Position numbers and translations under genes: made by a program. Source: Sphagnum magellanicum (Eukaryota; Streptophyta; Sphagnopsida; Sphagnales; Sphagnaceae). From it: 64,000 nt of DNA. The notes under the pieces were generated by a model, which did not search any database, was not told where the DNA came from, and saw only the letters and a list, made by a program, of their open reading frames with translations. The stretch spans positions 17,319,897 through 17,383,896 of the forward strand of contig CM038916.1 in the NCBI GenBank assembly GCA_021904315.1. Reading direction: 5' to 3'. Positions within the stretch are counted from its first letter, which is position 1, and each line of letters starts with the position of its first letter. Positions 11,641 to 24,186 of this stretch are shown in pieces.

Positions 11641-12617
11641 AGTTTTCCTAATTGTTTACTAGAAAACATTTGAGTTAAATCCATGTTTCCTTATGCCCCA
11701 TTCCCCTGCCACAAGGTGGCAAAACGAAACTTTATTAAGGTAATAAAAAGAACAAATGCCACACCACCACATCATAAGGGCCTTATGTTAGCTTATCTAC
11801 TGGAAAATGAAACACCACTTGTATATCATGTCGTAGAATGGCAAGGTTATGGTTATACAATCAAAGATAATAAAAACCTAAATGAATGGACCCGAGGACA
11901 TCCAAAAACTAAACCCCAGTCCAGGCTGATGCAAACAGGGTGGGAACAAAAAAAGGTATTGAGTCGAGATGATCATGGGGGTTTGGATTATATGAATTGG
12001 GTGTTTGACAAGAATGCTGATAATGAACTAACCCTCGATTGGTAAATTGGCACCAACAAGTGGGGCAAGAGACTTTAGATGGAAATTGCAATTATGTTGA
12101 AGAAATGAAGGTAAGTTGGGGGGTCTAATCATGTGTAACTAAAGGGGCTAGTAGAATGGAAAGGGGAAAAGGTCTTACATGTGCATGATCAAGGGGGTTT
12201 GGGAAAGTGTAAGGTTGGGTCTTCACATTCACACAAAGGGCTGGGGGTTGATAAAAAAAACTAGTGAGTGGTGTGTGGTTTGATAAAATGGGAGGAGGAA
12301 CTAATGGGAGATGCATGATTTGCATGGGAGATGGGGTGGAAACTAGGTGTGTGGTGGCACATGATAAAACAAATGGGCGATGGGAACAACGAAGTTCAAT
12401 AGGACATGATGAATTAGGGGACATGAGACGTTTAGTGCCCATGAAGAAAGAGGCCTAATAGGAGCATAAACCCCATGCCTATTAAAAAACTACTTATTTT
12501 TATAAGACAATCATAAATCTACAAAGCTACCACATAAGATTAAACAAATTGAAAGGGGAAATATAAAAAACTACCTAAGGGCCACTGGTTAGGGCATTAT
12601 GCCAAAGCAGAACCTTA
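11641..12617. other. Unassigned region next to the LINE remnant
   Basis: An open forward frame of 121 codons (11683-12045) and minus-strand frames of about 100 codons are present. None shows a motif I recognise, and composition does not separate them from the surroundings. The region may be the 5' part of the LINE or simple intergenic DNA. Confidence 0.25.
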
Positions 12618-15600
12618 CACTAGTAAAAAATCCCTCTTTTTCAACCAGCCATTTTCAACTACATGTCATTTTCGACTACATTTTCAATTACAGATTTTTA
12701 AATATCACAAAAATAATTTGGCACTCCCAAGTAAATTGAATCGTCTATTTTTTTGGTGGACAATCGAAAATAAATTTCAACTAAGGGGTTTACAATTGAA
12801 TTATAGTTGAAATGTCGATTAGGAAAATGACATAGCCTATAGTCGTGCCTCCCAAGGTGGTGTGTTGATTTCTTAAATCTTGTGTTAAACTATTTTGGTG
12901 GGTCACAAAATATAAAAATGGATCATAAATGCATGATAAATGCATGTTGGATGGATGAAATGCAATTCAAGGGACTAATGTATTTGTTGCAAATTTGATT
13001 TGACTATTTTTCAATTAAATTATACAACTACAAGTGAACCTTGCAAAGAATGCATAAATTGATACAATAATTAATCATTATTCATGATTTATAAATATTA
13101 ATTAATTAAAAATGCAATACTTTTTAGTTACTTTGAAATTAAATTATATATATATATATATATATATCAATAATTTTATAAATAAATATTATTATTTATT
13201 AGTGGATTATTTGACAATAATTTATTAACTATTAATTGATATTAAATGCTTAAATAATATTTAAAAATAATTATTTTATAAAATTAGTTCGATAAAGTGA
13301 AATTTTGACTAATCATTTAGATAATTAAATATCTGATTATTGCTTATTTAATCATTCTGAAATATCTTATTAGTTTTGAAAATTTTCAATAATTTGATCT
13401 AACTACTTAATTGAGGCTTATGGTTAATAGTTGATGACTATTAATTAATAATATTTAGTTAGCCAATGAATAAGAAATGAAATTTCTTCACAAATTAAAT
13501 TGTTTAGTTAATATTAATGATTAATTAAAATTGATTGAATATTAAATATAGATTAATAAAAATCATTATATATAGAATAATTTATTAATTAATAATTAAT
13601 TAATATTTATTAATCAAGAGTTATGGTTAATAACTAATAAATAATAATTAGTTAATAGTTAGTTAGTTATAAACTTAAAAATAATTAACGATTCACAAGT
13701 TAAATTATTAATGTAATATTAATGATTAATTAAAACTTATTTAATATCTAAAATTATTTAATAATTTAGTCATTTGATCATTTATAGTTAATGTTTAGGA
13801 ATTACCAATTAATTAATAATTTATTTTGTTAAATAGTCAATTTAAAACCTATTTATATGTTATTTTATTAGTTGATCCCTAGAATTTTAAAAGGTTTATT
13901 TTTAGAGGTAAAAATATGATATTTTATAAGTAATTAGATGCATTTAGAAACTTTAATGAATAATTTGTGAATTAATTAATTTTGGAAATAATAAATATTT
14001 ATTAAATACCTAGTACCTACTTAGCTACTCACCTAATTAATAGTTAAGTCTTTAGTAAATAATAGGCAATTCCTATTTAAGTAGGTAGCCACTAAGTTAA
14101 CATTTAATTAATTATTAAATACCTACCTACTAGTTACTAACTAACAATAAAAGTACTTAGCTAGGTAGTTAATACCTACCACTAGGTACTTACTAGCTAT
14201 TGGCTAATACGTATTTTATAGCTACTATTAACTATTAAATTTCTAAGTTACTCTAGGTGCATACCTTAGGTGCCACATTACACATTTAATTAACCTTAGG
14301 TGGTTAGACCTAGTGTAACCAAACCTAGGCGCCATGTATGCTAAATTAATTAATAGGCTAGCTATAAATTATTCCCTTAAGTCAAGATCATATAATAATA
14401 ATAATAATAATAAATCATAATTATAAAAATGTAATTAAGCTAGCTTATAACTAATTACAGTAATATTTGAGAATTAAAATTATTACCTTCTATTAGTTAT
14501 TATAAACTACTAATAAGGTTATATATTAATAATTATATACCTACCTACTTACTAAATACCTAGTACCTACCTAGCTATTTATTTAGTTAGTAGTTATCTA
14601 CTAACTAGGTATTTAATTAATAGGTACCTAGAGTACAAGGTAGCTAAGTACTTAGTAAGTAACTAAGGTTTAGGGTTAAAGTTTAGTTTAGTTAATTACT
14701 AAGTACCTACCTACTAGTTACTAGCTAGGTAATTAGTACCTACCTTTAGGCATCTTACTTAATTGGTACTCACCTAACACATACTAAATACCCACACAAT
14801 AGGTATTTTCTAACTATTACTAATTAAATTAAATCTTTAGGTTACCTATGTTAAATATTAAATAAGTATTAAGTGGTCTAGGTTTAAATGCCACCATATT
14901 TAACTTTAAGCCCAACTTAAGTGCCACATACATTATGTTAATTAGTAGGCTAGTAGCTATTAAACCTTTTGGCTACTTTTGTTAGGTTTTAGATAGGTAT
15001 TAGATGGTCTAGGCCTAGGTGCCACCTTGTTTAACTTTAGCCCAACTTAAGTGCGACATAGGCTACATCAATTAGTAGGTTAGGTTAATTGATAAGTTTA
15101 GTAAGTAGGTTAATTGGTAGTAGACTAGGCTAGGTAAGTAGTTAGGTACTAGTTAAGTAAGTAGGTTGCTAGGTTTTAGTAGGTCATTGTGATTAAGTTG
15201 CAATTGGGTTACAACTAATTAAGTTGTAAATTGGTTACAATTAGGGAAGAATTGCCCAATAGTAATCAACAGCATGTATTGAACATTTATTCATATCTTT
15301 TTCATTTCTTCTTCATTTTCAGTGATTTAACACTTTATGGGATCATTAAATTAATCTCTACAATTCACCTTTGAATTGCATAGACAAAGGAGTAATGAAG
15401 AAAGAGCTGAAAAGAAAAATATTAAATACGTTTTTTCAAGATACAAAATGTATTTTTTTCTTTTAAACCCCTCCAACTTTCAAAGCTCATATCTTTCTCA
15501 TTTTTTGTTCAATTTTAGCGATTTAAAGTGTTATGGGAGCATCACCTTACATTCTATAAAGTAGTTTTTGAACTCTAAAAGCAATGGAACAATGTCTTAG

Positions 15601-16622
15601 AATTGTTTTAAATGTTCAGGAATAGGCTTCCAAGTGTTATAATATTTTCTTTTTTGACCCCCCCTATTTTGGGGAGCCATAACTTTCTCATTTTTGATCC
15701 ATTTGTGAAGATTTTTTGTGCCTCAAATGCGCCAAGAGCAAGGTTTTGATTTCTCCATGGATTTCATTGAACTTTAAATCATTATGTGATTTTTCATTGG
15801 TCATTCTACCCTAGCTTACAACTGAAATGTTTATCCCCTATTGTTTGCTTTCCATGACAAGTTTCTAAATTATATAAAGAGGTGAATTAAAAGTGTTGGA
15901 AAATCACAAAAACTTTATATTGTTTAATAACCATTTAAGATGAGCTAATCACAAAAGCTTGACCTTAAAAAGCTAAATTTAAAGTGAAAAAAATAAATAA
16001 TAATTGAGTGGCATTTGGCCTAGGTCTAGGCCTAGCCTAATTTCCAACCTAACCTAGGTTTGGGCTTAGCTTAAGTCTGAACTTAGCTTAGGTTTGGGTC
16101 CGGCTTAAGTTTAAACCTAACCTAGGTGATATGTAGCCCTATGTTGATCACATGCCAACAAACTACTTGTTAGACACTAAAGTCATGTGTAAACAAATTA
16201 TTAGTTAGATTTTGGGGCCATGTGTCAAGCTTTTCACCTAAAATAGTTGTAACATAGTTGAAACATAGTAAAAAACATAGGCAAAATATAGTTGAATTTT
16301 CAACTTAAATTTTGATGATGTCATGATTTGTCAATGGACGAAGTTCATCTAGTGGGACACTATAGTCAGAAACAACTTTCAATTGTAATGGTGGAATCAT
16401 TTCCAACTAAAATGGTCAAAAATGCTATTATTGTGGTGTTGACACGTGGTCATCATTTTTGACTACAATTTCATTTTCGACTTGTACTTTTTGACTTTTG
16501 TGGTCAATAGTTGAAAAAAATAGATTGCAATTTTAAAAAATTAATTGTAGTAAAAAAGGTCATTTTCAACTATAATTGTAAGTTGGAAACATAGTAAAAA
16601 AAGGGAGGATTTTCTACTAGTG
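12618..16622. mobile_element. Non-autonomous CACTA (CMC/EnSpm) element, 4.0 kb, with intact ends
   Basis: The left terminus is CACTAGTAAAAAATCCCTC. The right terminus in reverse complement is CACTAGTAGAAAATCCTCCC. The target duplication is a perfect TTA (12615-12617 and 16623-16625), the 3-bp hallmark of CACTA transposition. Subterminal motifs TTTTCAACTACAT and TTTTCGACTACAT at the left are matched by TTTTGACTACAA, TTTTCGACTTG and TTTTCAACTATAA at the right. The interior carries no transposase: AT-rich TTAATTAA DNA (13030-13980), a (TA)n run (13146-13167), a (TAA)n run (about 14395-14413), CTACCTAGTA-type short repeats (13985-15190), a segment shared with the 2508-5063 element (about 15480-15990), and CCTAGG-rich DNA (15990-16130). 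The clean ends and duplication suggest fairly recent mobilisation by an enzyme supplied from elsewhere. Confidence 0.9.
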
Positions 16623-16625
16623 TTA

Positions 16626-19600
16626 ACTTCATTAGAAGCTTGAATGACACAATCACTACTATGTTGAATTCAACACAATTTAGATATCTTAATGCTAAAA
16701 CATTATAGGTTTCACTCTTTGTTCCTAGTCTTGGAGGACCTGAGACATGTAACGCCACACAAAAGTTTCCTAAAAATCAAACGTGGTGGACTGGATACCC
16801 TCTTCACAAAAATCCTAATCCACTCCAATAACTATGTATAACATTGACAAAAAAAAAAAAATGCTTCTTTTTTTTCTTTTTTTTTGGCGACAAAATTTTC
16901 AATGAGAAATATATCTTCAAGTTCTAGGCCCACACACTTAAGAAGCCACTATACTTTCTCATCTTCCACAAGAACCTAGATCCTCAAAAAAATAACCTAC
17001 AACAAATCCAAAGCTCTTTCTAATCAGTTGATGCCTACTAGTTTCGATCCAACGATCAATGTCACTAAAATCCCAAGGGTTCCACTAGAAAACAAGTTCA
17101 AAATGAAACAAAAGCCCTAACCAAAACCAAAACATTGGGTGAAAGCTAAAAAAAATTAAAACTAACCCTAATTGAAATTTTCTCTATCAATTTCTTCATG
17201 TAGCTCTGATCTCTACAATCCTCTTATTTGCCAAGTCATTGTTCCCTGACTCCTCCTTCGTCTCTTTTCAACTATCAATTTTGTTGTTGTTTTGGGAGTT
17301 TCCTTTTCCTTGGGGTAAAGAGTAAAACTAACACACACACCTAACTCCTATAAAGAAGAAGCAGCAGATTAGATGATCTTTAGAAACTGGCAGAATTGGT
17401 CATCCATAGCCCATTCCCTAGAGTTAAACCTCAGGATCTAGAAGCAGAATTGGCACTGAATTTGCCAGTTGGCCTCTTTCCTTGGAACATGTTTACCCCA
17501 GCCACTCATTGTGGAATTTTTAATTTTTAATTTCTTTTTTCGGTGAAATTTCACCAATAAAAAAAAAGGGTAGTCTAGGGTAATGTCACGTGGAAGTATG
17601 AGGGTAGGTAGATAGGTTACCAAGGTGGGAACTTCAGTAACTCAGTTCTGGTTCATCCAAGTCCAAGTCCTAACTCCTAACTTGTTCCCAATGGATGGTA
17701 GGCTGGTGGGTGTCGGATTGGGTAATCCAAATAAAGAACTCCTCCTTATTGACAATTCGGAGGGTTGACCTTTGGAGGCCCCTTTACACTACCACAAGGG
17801 ACCAGGAAAATTCTAAGAGAGATTGAAATTTATCCAAATTTTTACAGCATAGGCCCACTCTGATATGGGTCAGATTTTAGATCTGAAGAATTAATTAGCA
17901 ATGGCACCATACTCTGGTGATACTCTCATCCTAGGGCCTTCTCTCTTCTAAGGAGAGAGGCCAACGGAGGAGATCGATCAAACAAACAATATAGATGTAA
18001 AAATCAGTGGCTGAGATAAACATGTATAACTTTATGAAGATGCCTTGTAAATAGCAAGAACGTTACCAAATGTAAGAACCCTCCTTGAAGTGAAATATAC
18101 CCGTCCCTATTGTGGAGAGAAATTACAGGGGATAGACATGCCTCTCCCTTTTACACCAAAAAAATTCTCCCTGTGATTTAGGATCTGAAAAAAGAGCAAT
18201 CCCCCCCATTCGAATGGACAATTGACCAGTTTTTTGGGCAAGTGAATCCATTTGGTGGAAATCTGTTTTACACAACATTGTGAGAAGAAAGGTCCAAAGA
18301 AGTTGCCTAAAGGAATAAAGATTGAATTGTATGGACACATTAGCTATATTTGACCTACTTTAGCATTGACATAGCCAAAAGCAAAAAAGGAACATTCTAT
18401 GCATTTCTATTCAAACCTATTATCACACAAAGGAGTGGGTTTGAATTAAAATCCACGTGGCCACTAGAATTGAAGTCGTGTCCAACCTTGAGATAGGTAG
18501 CATCTTATGATTTCCTCATTTGCCACATAGCCAAGCTCAATAAGGAAGACTTTAGTCACCAAATAAGTTCAAAAAAATAAGACTTCAAATTGTAACAAGC
18601 TGTATATTGAGAAAGAAAAAAGTTTCCAATATGGTTACATCCAAATTTCGCAACTATCCATGTTCATATCCCCAAAAAAATACATATAATCCAACATCAC
18701 TAGTTGTTACTTGATAACTGAAGTGGAACAATTAGACATTAACCATGTACTTTGAACTATAGTGAAGAAATAGTGACAAAATGGCCAAGACCAAAGGCGA
18801 TGCCTTGTCTACCAAAATACTGACAAATTAAGAGTATACGAGTGTGGCCTGTGCGGTTGGCCAAGTGTGAACACAAAAAACAATTATTTTGATTTTGTTC
18901 AATTTTTGTTGAATTTCCAAAGACAAAGATCATTCCAAACCCAATATCTTCTCCACCTTTGGTCTAAATATTACAAAATCACCTCCATAATATCCAATCA
19001 TTAAGCAATTCTCCACAATATCAAAAGTGCACCCCAATTTCCTTAGAAATGTTAGTTTTGAGTGTATTGAATTCTCAAATGATAAATTTGTTCAATATTC
19101 AATAACTCTTGTCCCATAGGTCTAAACATATAAAACCATCTTGTTGCACCCCTACTCATTGAAGGCTTTCCAACACTACCAAGAGCATGATAAAGGCATC
19201 ATAGTTTGGGAGATCCTAACATGACAAACAAACTATCTTCATTCATACATAGATGAAAAGTTCTTGAAAAATCAAACCTCTTGTAACCAAAAACAAGATA
19301 ACCCAAAATGAGATACAACACTAGGAGACACAACACATAGACCTATATAACTTTAGGGACACTCAGGGATATCCTTTCTCACACATACTTGGTGCACTCA
19401 ATTTGACATGCTCTTGCGCAATTCTTTAGGTGTCCACATCACCATTTGCCATGTTTTGCTCTTGTGCAATTCACTAATAATCTTAGAGAGCAAAGACATT
19501 TCTTTTGTGAATGTATGATTGATCATTTCGTCAATGCAACAACATAAATATAGATGAGTGTGGAAATGTTTTGGTTTGTGTCATCCATGCATCATAACAA

Positions 19601-21897
19601 GAATTTGAATAATTTGGTAAATTCCATAAGCATATTTGGATAAATAATGCATAAGTAGGGCTTCATTTGAAAGAAAACGTATTGACAACATTGAAAGGAG
19701 TTATAAGCTATTTAATCGTATGGAAATATGGTTTTCCACAATTACTTGGTCATTGATGAAGGTCTTATTGATCTTACATCATTTTTTACATTGGTGCAAT
19801 AGGAAGGTAGTGTGGGGTTGATAGTGGTGTATTTCTAGAGAAGGGGCTTAGAACTCACATATAATACCACAATATGATATTGAGATTTCTTTTCTAAGTA
19901 GGTAGTGAAGTAGGGGTATCACATATTCCAAGGGCTTCTCCATATACATTAGTTTAAGTTGAAATTTAATTCTAACGTGCTTCCCTAAAATACTTAGTTG
20001 ATATTTGTATACATCAATTGGAAGTGGGTTGGATGGTCATCCAAGTTTTGTGAAAGAATTTAGCAAGGTAGATGTTACGTGGATGTGTCAAAACTTCATG
20101 TAGCAGTTCAACATGTTCCTATTGAAATTCCCAAAAAGTAAAAATCCCCAAAACTCAATTGCACAAGGTTTCTAAACATGTCCCAAGCAAGGCATTTACG
20201 TTTCTTGGTGAATGTGTACAAGTAAATTAGCTAGATTTGCACAATGACCACCTGATATTTTCAAACCACTTGACATGATATTGTTTGGATCTTTTTCCTT
20301 TTCTGTGGGTGTTCAACAAAAGAGTATACAAAAATGAAGCACTAACCAAGCTCATCAAGAATAAATCTGTGCCTAACATGGAGAGAAAAACCAGTGACAA
20401 ACAATACCATGATTTTGAAATGTTGGAACTATGCACACTCTTCAAGTTTGCCAAATTGAATTACACACTAAACATCAACTCCATCACTTGTTCCAAGGAT
20501 AAGCATCATCCTCACAAAAGCAAAAACTAGATGGATTGCAAATGGAATGAGCAAATTGAATCCATAAAAGGAAAATAACAAACAAATTAAAGATCAAAAT
20601 CTGAATAAGTAAAACCATAGATTGACATTGAGACCAAAACAAAACTGAAAATCTTTGATAGCCACATTGAAACCTGAACACCATTGAAGAACTTTGATAC
20701 CCACAAAATCAATAGAAAACCCTAAAAAGGATACCCTAGCATTCAGGGCACAATAATACAGAAATCATGAACATCATGGATTCCCAATGTCTAGTTTATG
20801 TACCCCAATGGAAATCCTCCAAGAATCAGATCCAAACCTCAAATGGAGAAAATCCAGCACCTTCAATATCAGATACAAATTCATGATGGTTCCTGCACAT
20901 GGCCAATAGCAAAACCTTACACTCCAAACCATCAATGTCCACATGTTACAATGTCAAGAATTATTTGAACACCACTGTGGAAACCCCATTAAGCAGATCT
21001 TTTCCAATCATCTCTTCCAGTCTTGTATACCAGGAGAAAGAGAAGAACCATACCACAGTTTGTTGCAGGACTAGGTATTCACCTTCATCCTTGCAGCAAC
21101 AACCTGCAATAGAGAGAGAGGAACAAGTCTTTCCAACCAGAAACTGCTCAGGGGCCCCAGAGGAGGACCATCATAATTGCAGCTCATATCAATAGCAAGG
21201 GATCATTGAAAACATGTCAATGTGATTGCAGGAAAAAACCTCCTGAAAATACATAAGTGACCAAGCAAATTTGAATCCGCTACAGAAAAAGCAAAACACA
21301 CTAAATGTATTAGGCAGTGCAGTCATAAAACCTTGTGAGAGTTCATCAAAAAATATTACATCACACCATCACCTTGATCATGAATGGCAGTGACTAGCTA
21401 CCATGCCTCCACACTGATTTCATCAGATCCTGACATGGGTGTTGCTAAGTGTCGAAATCCAATAACATCAGTATATTCACAAGTGTTCAGAAAGTTGTAC
21501 ATGAGTAAAAGCACCCAGTTGACAAGCTCATAGAAACTGAGAAGATTTTATTTTCTTTCAAAGCAAGAAACCTTGGGCAGCTGAAAACATAGATTCCATG
21601 AGCAGGACAAACCTCCACAATTGCAATGTTACAGAAATACAATTGAAGAGATGGGTCTAACAGAGAAATTAGAATCTTAACACATCCAAGATGACACTCC
21701 CCACGTCAGAACAATCAAGCTAAACAACCAGGATGGTATAATGCAAGATATCCTAACAATTCATGTTTCGACTTTGACCCACTTCCGAGAAACACTGATG
21801 CAAATTGCAGATTGTTGGACTCTTATACTCTGTTGAATTTCACTTCTGAACTGCAAATCCAAAGCACCTGACAGAGTTATTGACTGTCATGCTGGAA
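16626..21897. other. Intergenic DNA downstream of ITPK
   Basis: No gene or element could be supported. The DNA left of about 18 kb has AT-rich repeat character; from about 20.2 kb it is less repetitive. A minus-strand AATAAA lies at about 21547-21552, roughly 350 bp past the ITPK stop, and could serve as its polyadenylation signal, but this is weak evidence. Confidence 0.4.
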
Positions 21898-22890
21898 CTA
21901 CTTGATGGGGGTTGACAGCTGGTTGGCAATGGCAGCCAATGACTCAGATGCTGTGGCTCCAGCTTTCTCCCGAGCAAGGGCCAAGAAGAAGTCAGTGAGG
22001 ACACTTTCGTATTCTGGCATCTTTGCATAGCCTGGGAAGTAGTTGATGTCTATGACAAGATATCGGTTTCCAACTTTTGTATCTCTGATGACATCAAAGT
22101 TGAAGAGGCGTAATCCGAGTGCCTCTCTCAACCCATTTGCCATATCAGCAATGAAACTTGCAGGTGGGAACTTGGCCTTTGCAAGGTTCTCATCAACCAA
22201 AGTGCCTGACTCACCTGAAGCAGCAGCAGCCATGTTGGAGATTTGTGAGAAGGAAATAGGTTCTTCTGTACTCTCCATCTGATCTTCATGTATGTCTGGA
22301 AGAGACTTCCTCTGCACACACTTGAAGTACTCTCCTGCCACATACACTTTGAAGATCACACCTCCATGGTTGACAAACTCCTGAAGCACCATTGGAGGTT
22401 TGAGTTTCGCAAGGCCTCGGACATTGAAGATGAGAAACATGGCATGAGATGTCGCACTTCCATCTGCCACTAAGGGTTTGGCAATCACAGGGAATGTCAA
22501 TGCATCAATGGCTTCCTTATTGCTCATTGCTTCAGCATTCTCGACTATCAATTGGTTGGGGATGCCACACGTTGCCGGAGCTTCAGAGATCTGAACTTGA
22601 GCTACAGCTTGCAGCATGGAAATACGGTTGTGAAGCTTTTGAATCGCTTCAGGAGGATCCACAATGATAACACCTGGGTGTCTCACTTTGTACTCTGCAA
22701 GCTGCTTGCTCCATTCCTCTCCTGCTAGCTTGTGGATGATCACATCGAATGGTCCCTGCTCCTCCAACGGCTTGCAAATATCCACCCACACCAGATTCAC
22801 TCCTTTGCTTCGGGCGTATGCAATCAATGATGGCTGCACAAAACTCTTTACTTTCTTGTCTGCCAATGCATACCCGACCTCAATCGTCAT
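21898..22890 (-). CDS. ITPK: Inositol-tetrakisphosphate 1-kinase (ITPK family), intronless
   Basis: This 330-residue ATP-grasp kinase phosphorylates inositol tri- and tetrakisphosphates (for example Ins(3,4,5,6)P4 at position 1). Plant ITPK1 enzymes also make 5-InsP7 from InsP6. The role is in cytosolic and nuclear inositol polyphosphate (phytate, phosphate-signalling) metabolism. Visible motifs: VGYAL-KK at 5-13, the N-terminal domain with the HNRISML segment (87-93), FPVIAKPLVADGSA (133-146; the Lys binds ATP), VLQEFVNHGGVIFKVYVAG (168-186), KCVQRKSLPD (190-199), and the metal-binding FDVIRD (265-270) with DINYFPGYAKMP (281-292). All expected catalytic residues appear present, and length matches the family (about 320-350). 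I chose the ATG at 22890 because the frame runs upstream only without another ATG, through an (AAG)n tract. It is a single exon, as in several plant ITPK1 genes. The SUF4 gene lies upstream on the same strand. It looks intact. Confidence 0.94.
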   Translation of the reverse strand: MTIEVGYALADKKVKSFVQPSLIAYARSKGVNLVWVDICKPLEEQGPFDVIIHKLAGEEWSKQLAEYKVRHPGVIIVDPPEAIQKLHNRISMLQAVAQVQISEAPATCGIPNQLIVENAEAMSNKEAIDALTFPVIAKPLVADGSATSHAMFLIFNVRGLAKLKPPMVLQEFVNHGGVIFKVYVAGEYFKCVQRKSLPDIHEDQMESTEEPISFSQISNMAAAASGESGTLVDENLAKAKFPPASFIADMANGLREALGLRLFNFDVIRDTKVGNRYLVIDINYFPGYAKMPEYESVLTDFFLALAREKAGATASESLAAIANQLSTPIK

Positions 22891-22902
22891 CTCCCCTGAC
22901 AC

Positions 22903-22925
22903 TTTCTTCTTCTTCTTCTTCTTCT
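22903..22925 (-). repeat. (AAG)n microsatellite in the ITPK 5' leader
   Basis: About seven to eight CTT units on the plus strand, read as AAG in the transcript, sit 13-35 nt upstream of the chosen ATG. The tract is probably untranslated; translating it would add a lysine run not typical of the family. Confidence 0.8.
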
Positions 22926-23984
22926 GCTTACTCTCACCAAAGTCCAAAACCCTAAAAACAAACTTCCTACCCAAGAACTAAACACTCAAGATACTTTCCT
23001 TTCTATGGAATCAAACACTACTGTTGAGACAACTGCATCTTCTTCTTCCCACCCAATTTATGAAAGCCTCTCAACAGTGCCTACCATCATCATCTTCTAC
23101 AGTAAAGGAAATTTCAGAGCAAGAGTGGTACAAATGAGAAGAGCTTGAACTCCTTCAAACTCTGATTCCTAGAAAACTCCTGCAAATCTAAAACATGAAA
23201 AACCAAAATTCCAATTTCAGAAACCCTTCTTTAAAAAAACCCCTAAAATGCAAACACCCCACTTGCAACTGCTCGAAAGAGAACACAAAAAAATCTACTT
23301 TTCAGCCAAAGGAAATCTTGATGAAGAAATCAATAATAACCGAATTTCAAAAACACTGAAAAAAATGAACTTCAGGAAAATGGGTTGTGCAAACACTGCT
23401 AAGAAAAAAACCAAAAGAATAAAACCAATTACATCATAACTTCCAAACTGACAGAAATCAATGCAAGAAACACATGACACACTGGAAGAAGATCACAATA
23501 CAACCTTTACCAACAACCCATTTGTTGGAATCTCCAACAAAAAGGAACAAGATTAGATTCCCACAATCCCTCTCCACTTGCAGAATCTCAGCGGAAAAAC
23601 GTTCCCTCACGACCAAATCTCCTGAGAAAAAAAGGTCAAAGGTTTAGCAACGTTTCCAGGAGGGAGCAGAGGAGGAGCAGGAGGAAGAAGGGAGGAGGTC
23701 GTGGAATCTCCGTGAAGACGCGGAATCTCCGTTGAAATTTCAGCCACAAAAGAACACCACTTCCCTTCGCACGGGGCGTTGACTTTAATGGTACACCTCC
23801 AAATTTCAAAACAGTAGTATGTTTTCTTTTCTTCTGGGTACGAAATGTTGCAAAATTCGACCTCAAAAATTTTAAATGAAATTCTCTAAAGGTTTTTTCC
23901 TTTTCTTGTTTTGGTCTTTTTGTGAATGAAGAAAACAAAAACTCGCTCAGTTTTGGAGAAAACTAATTTTCTTGGAAAACTTCA
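22926..23984 (-). promoter_or_regulatory. Probable ITPK 5' leader and promoter region
   Basis: This low-repeat stretch upstream of ITPK has a strongly pyrimidine-rich segment on the gene strand at about 23648-23706 (CCTCCT and CTTCCTCC runs), like the Y-patch or leader composition of plant core promoters. The exact start site is not visible, nor is a convincing TATA box. A leader intron cannot be excluded. Confidence 0.35.
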
Positions 23985-24186
23985 GTTTGGGTGATCACTA
24001 TTAAATGCACTGGCCACAATAGCCATGTCAGCTGCTGTCGCTCCCCCAATCGCCAGGGCATCCTTACTACAATACCCATGGTCAAAGATGCGACCTTTTT
24101 CTTTCCCTTTTTTTTTCATTTGTTTCCTCGGCCCCCAGGAGGGAAAAAAAATTGTGGCCAGCGCAGTTAATAGTGATCACCCAAAC
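23985..24186. mobile_element. MITE-like hairpin element, 202 bp
   Basis: The left arm starts GTTTGGGTGATCACTATTAA and continues to about 24020 (CTGGCCACAAT). The right arm ends at 24186 with the reverse complement (ATTGTGGCCAG at 24151, then TTAATAGTGATCACCCAAAC). The arms are about 36 bp with two mismatches, and the interior is unrelated. The flanks share no clear long duplication, so the superfamily is unassigned. It lies about 1.1 kb upstream of the ITPK start, between the two genes. Confidence 0.75.

Noticed and set aside
11683-12045. 121-codon plus-strand open frame
   Set aside because: No motif, no splice or promoter context, and it overlaps other open frames. Kept only as unassigned sequence.
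12262-12272. CTAGTG preceded by an A-run as another CACTA right end
   Set aside because: No matching left end, subterminal motifs or 3-bp duplication could be found.
22891-22974. N-terminal extension of ITPK by 28 residues with a lysine run
   Set aside because: The extension has no ATG (it would begin at TTG), it is encoded by an (AAG)n microsatellite, and the family homology starts at the ATG at 22890.
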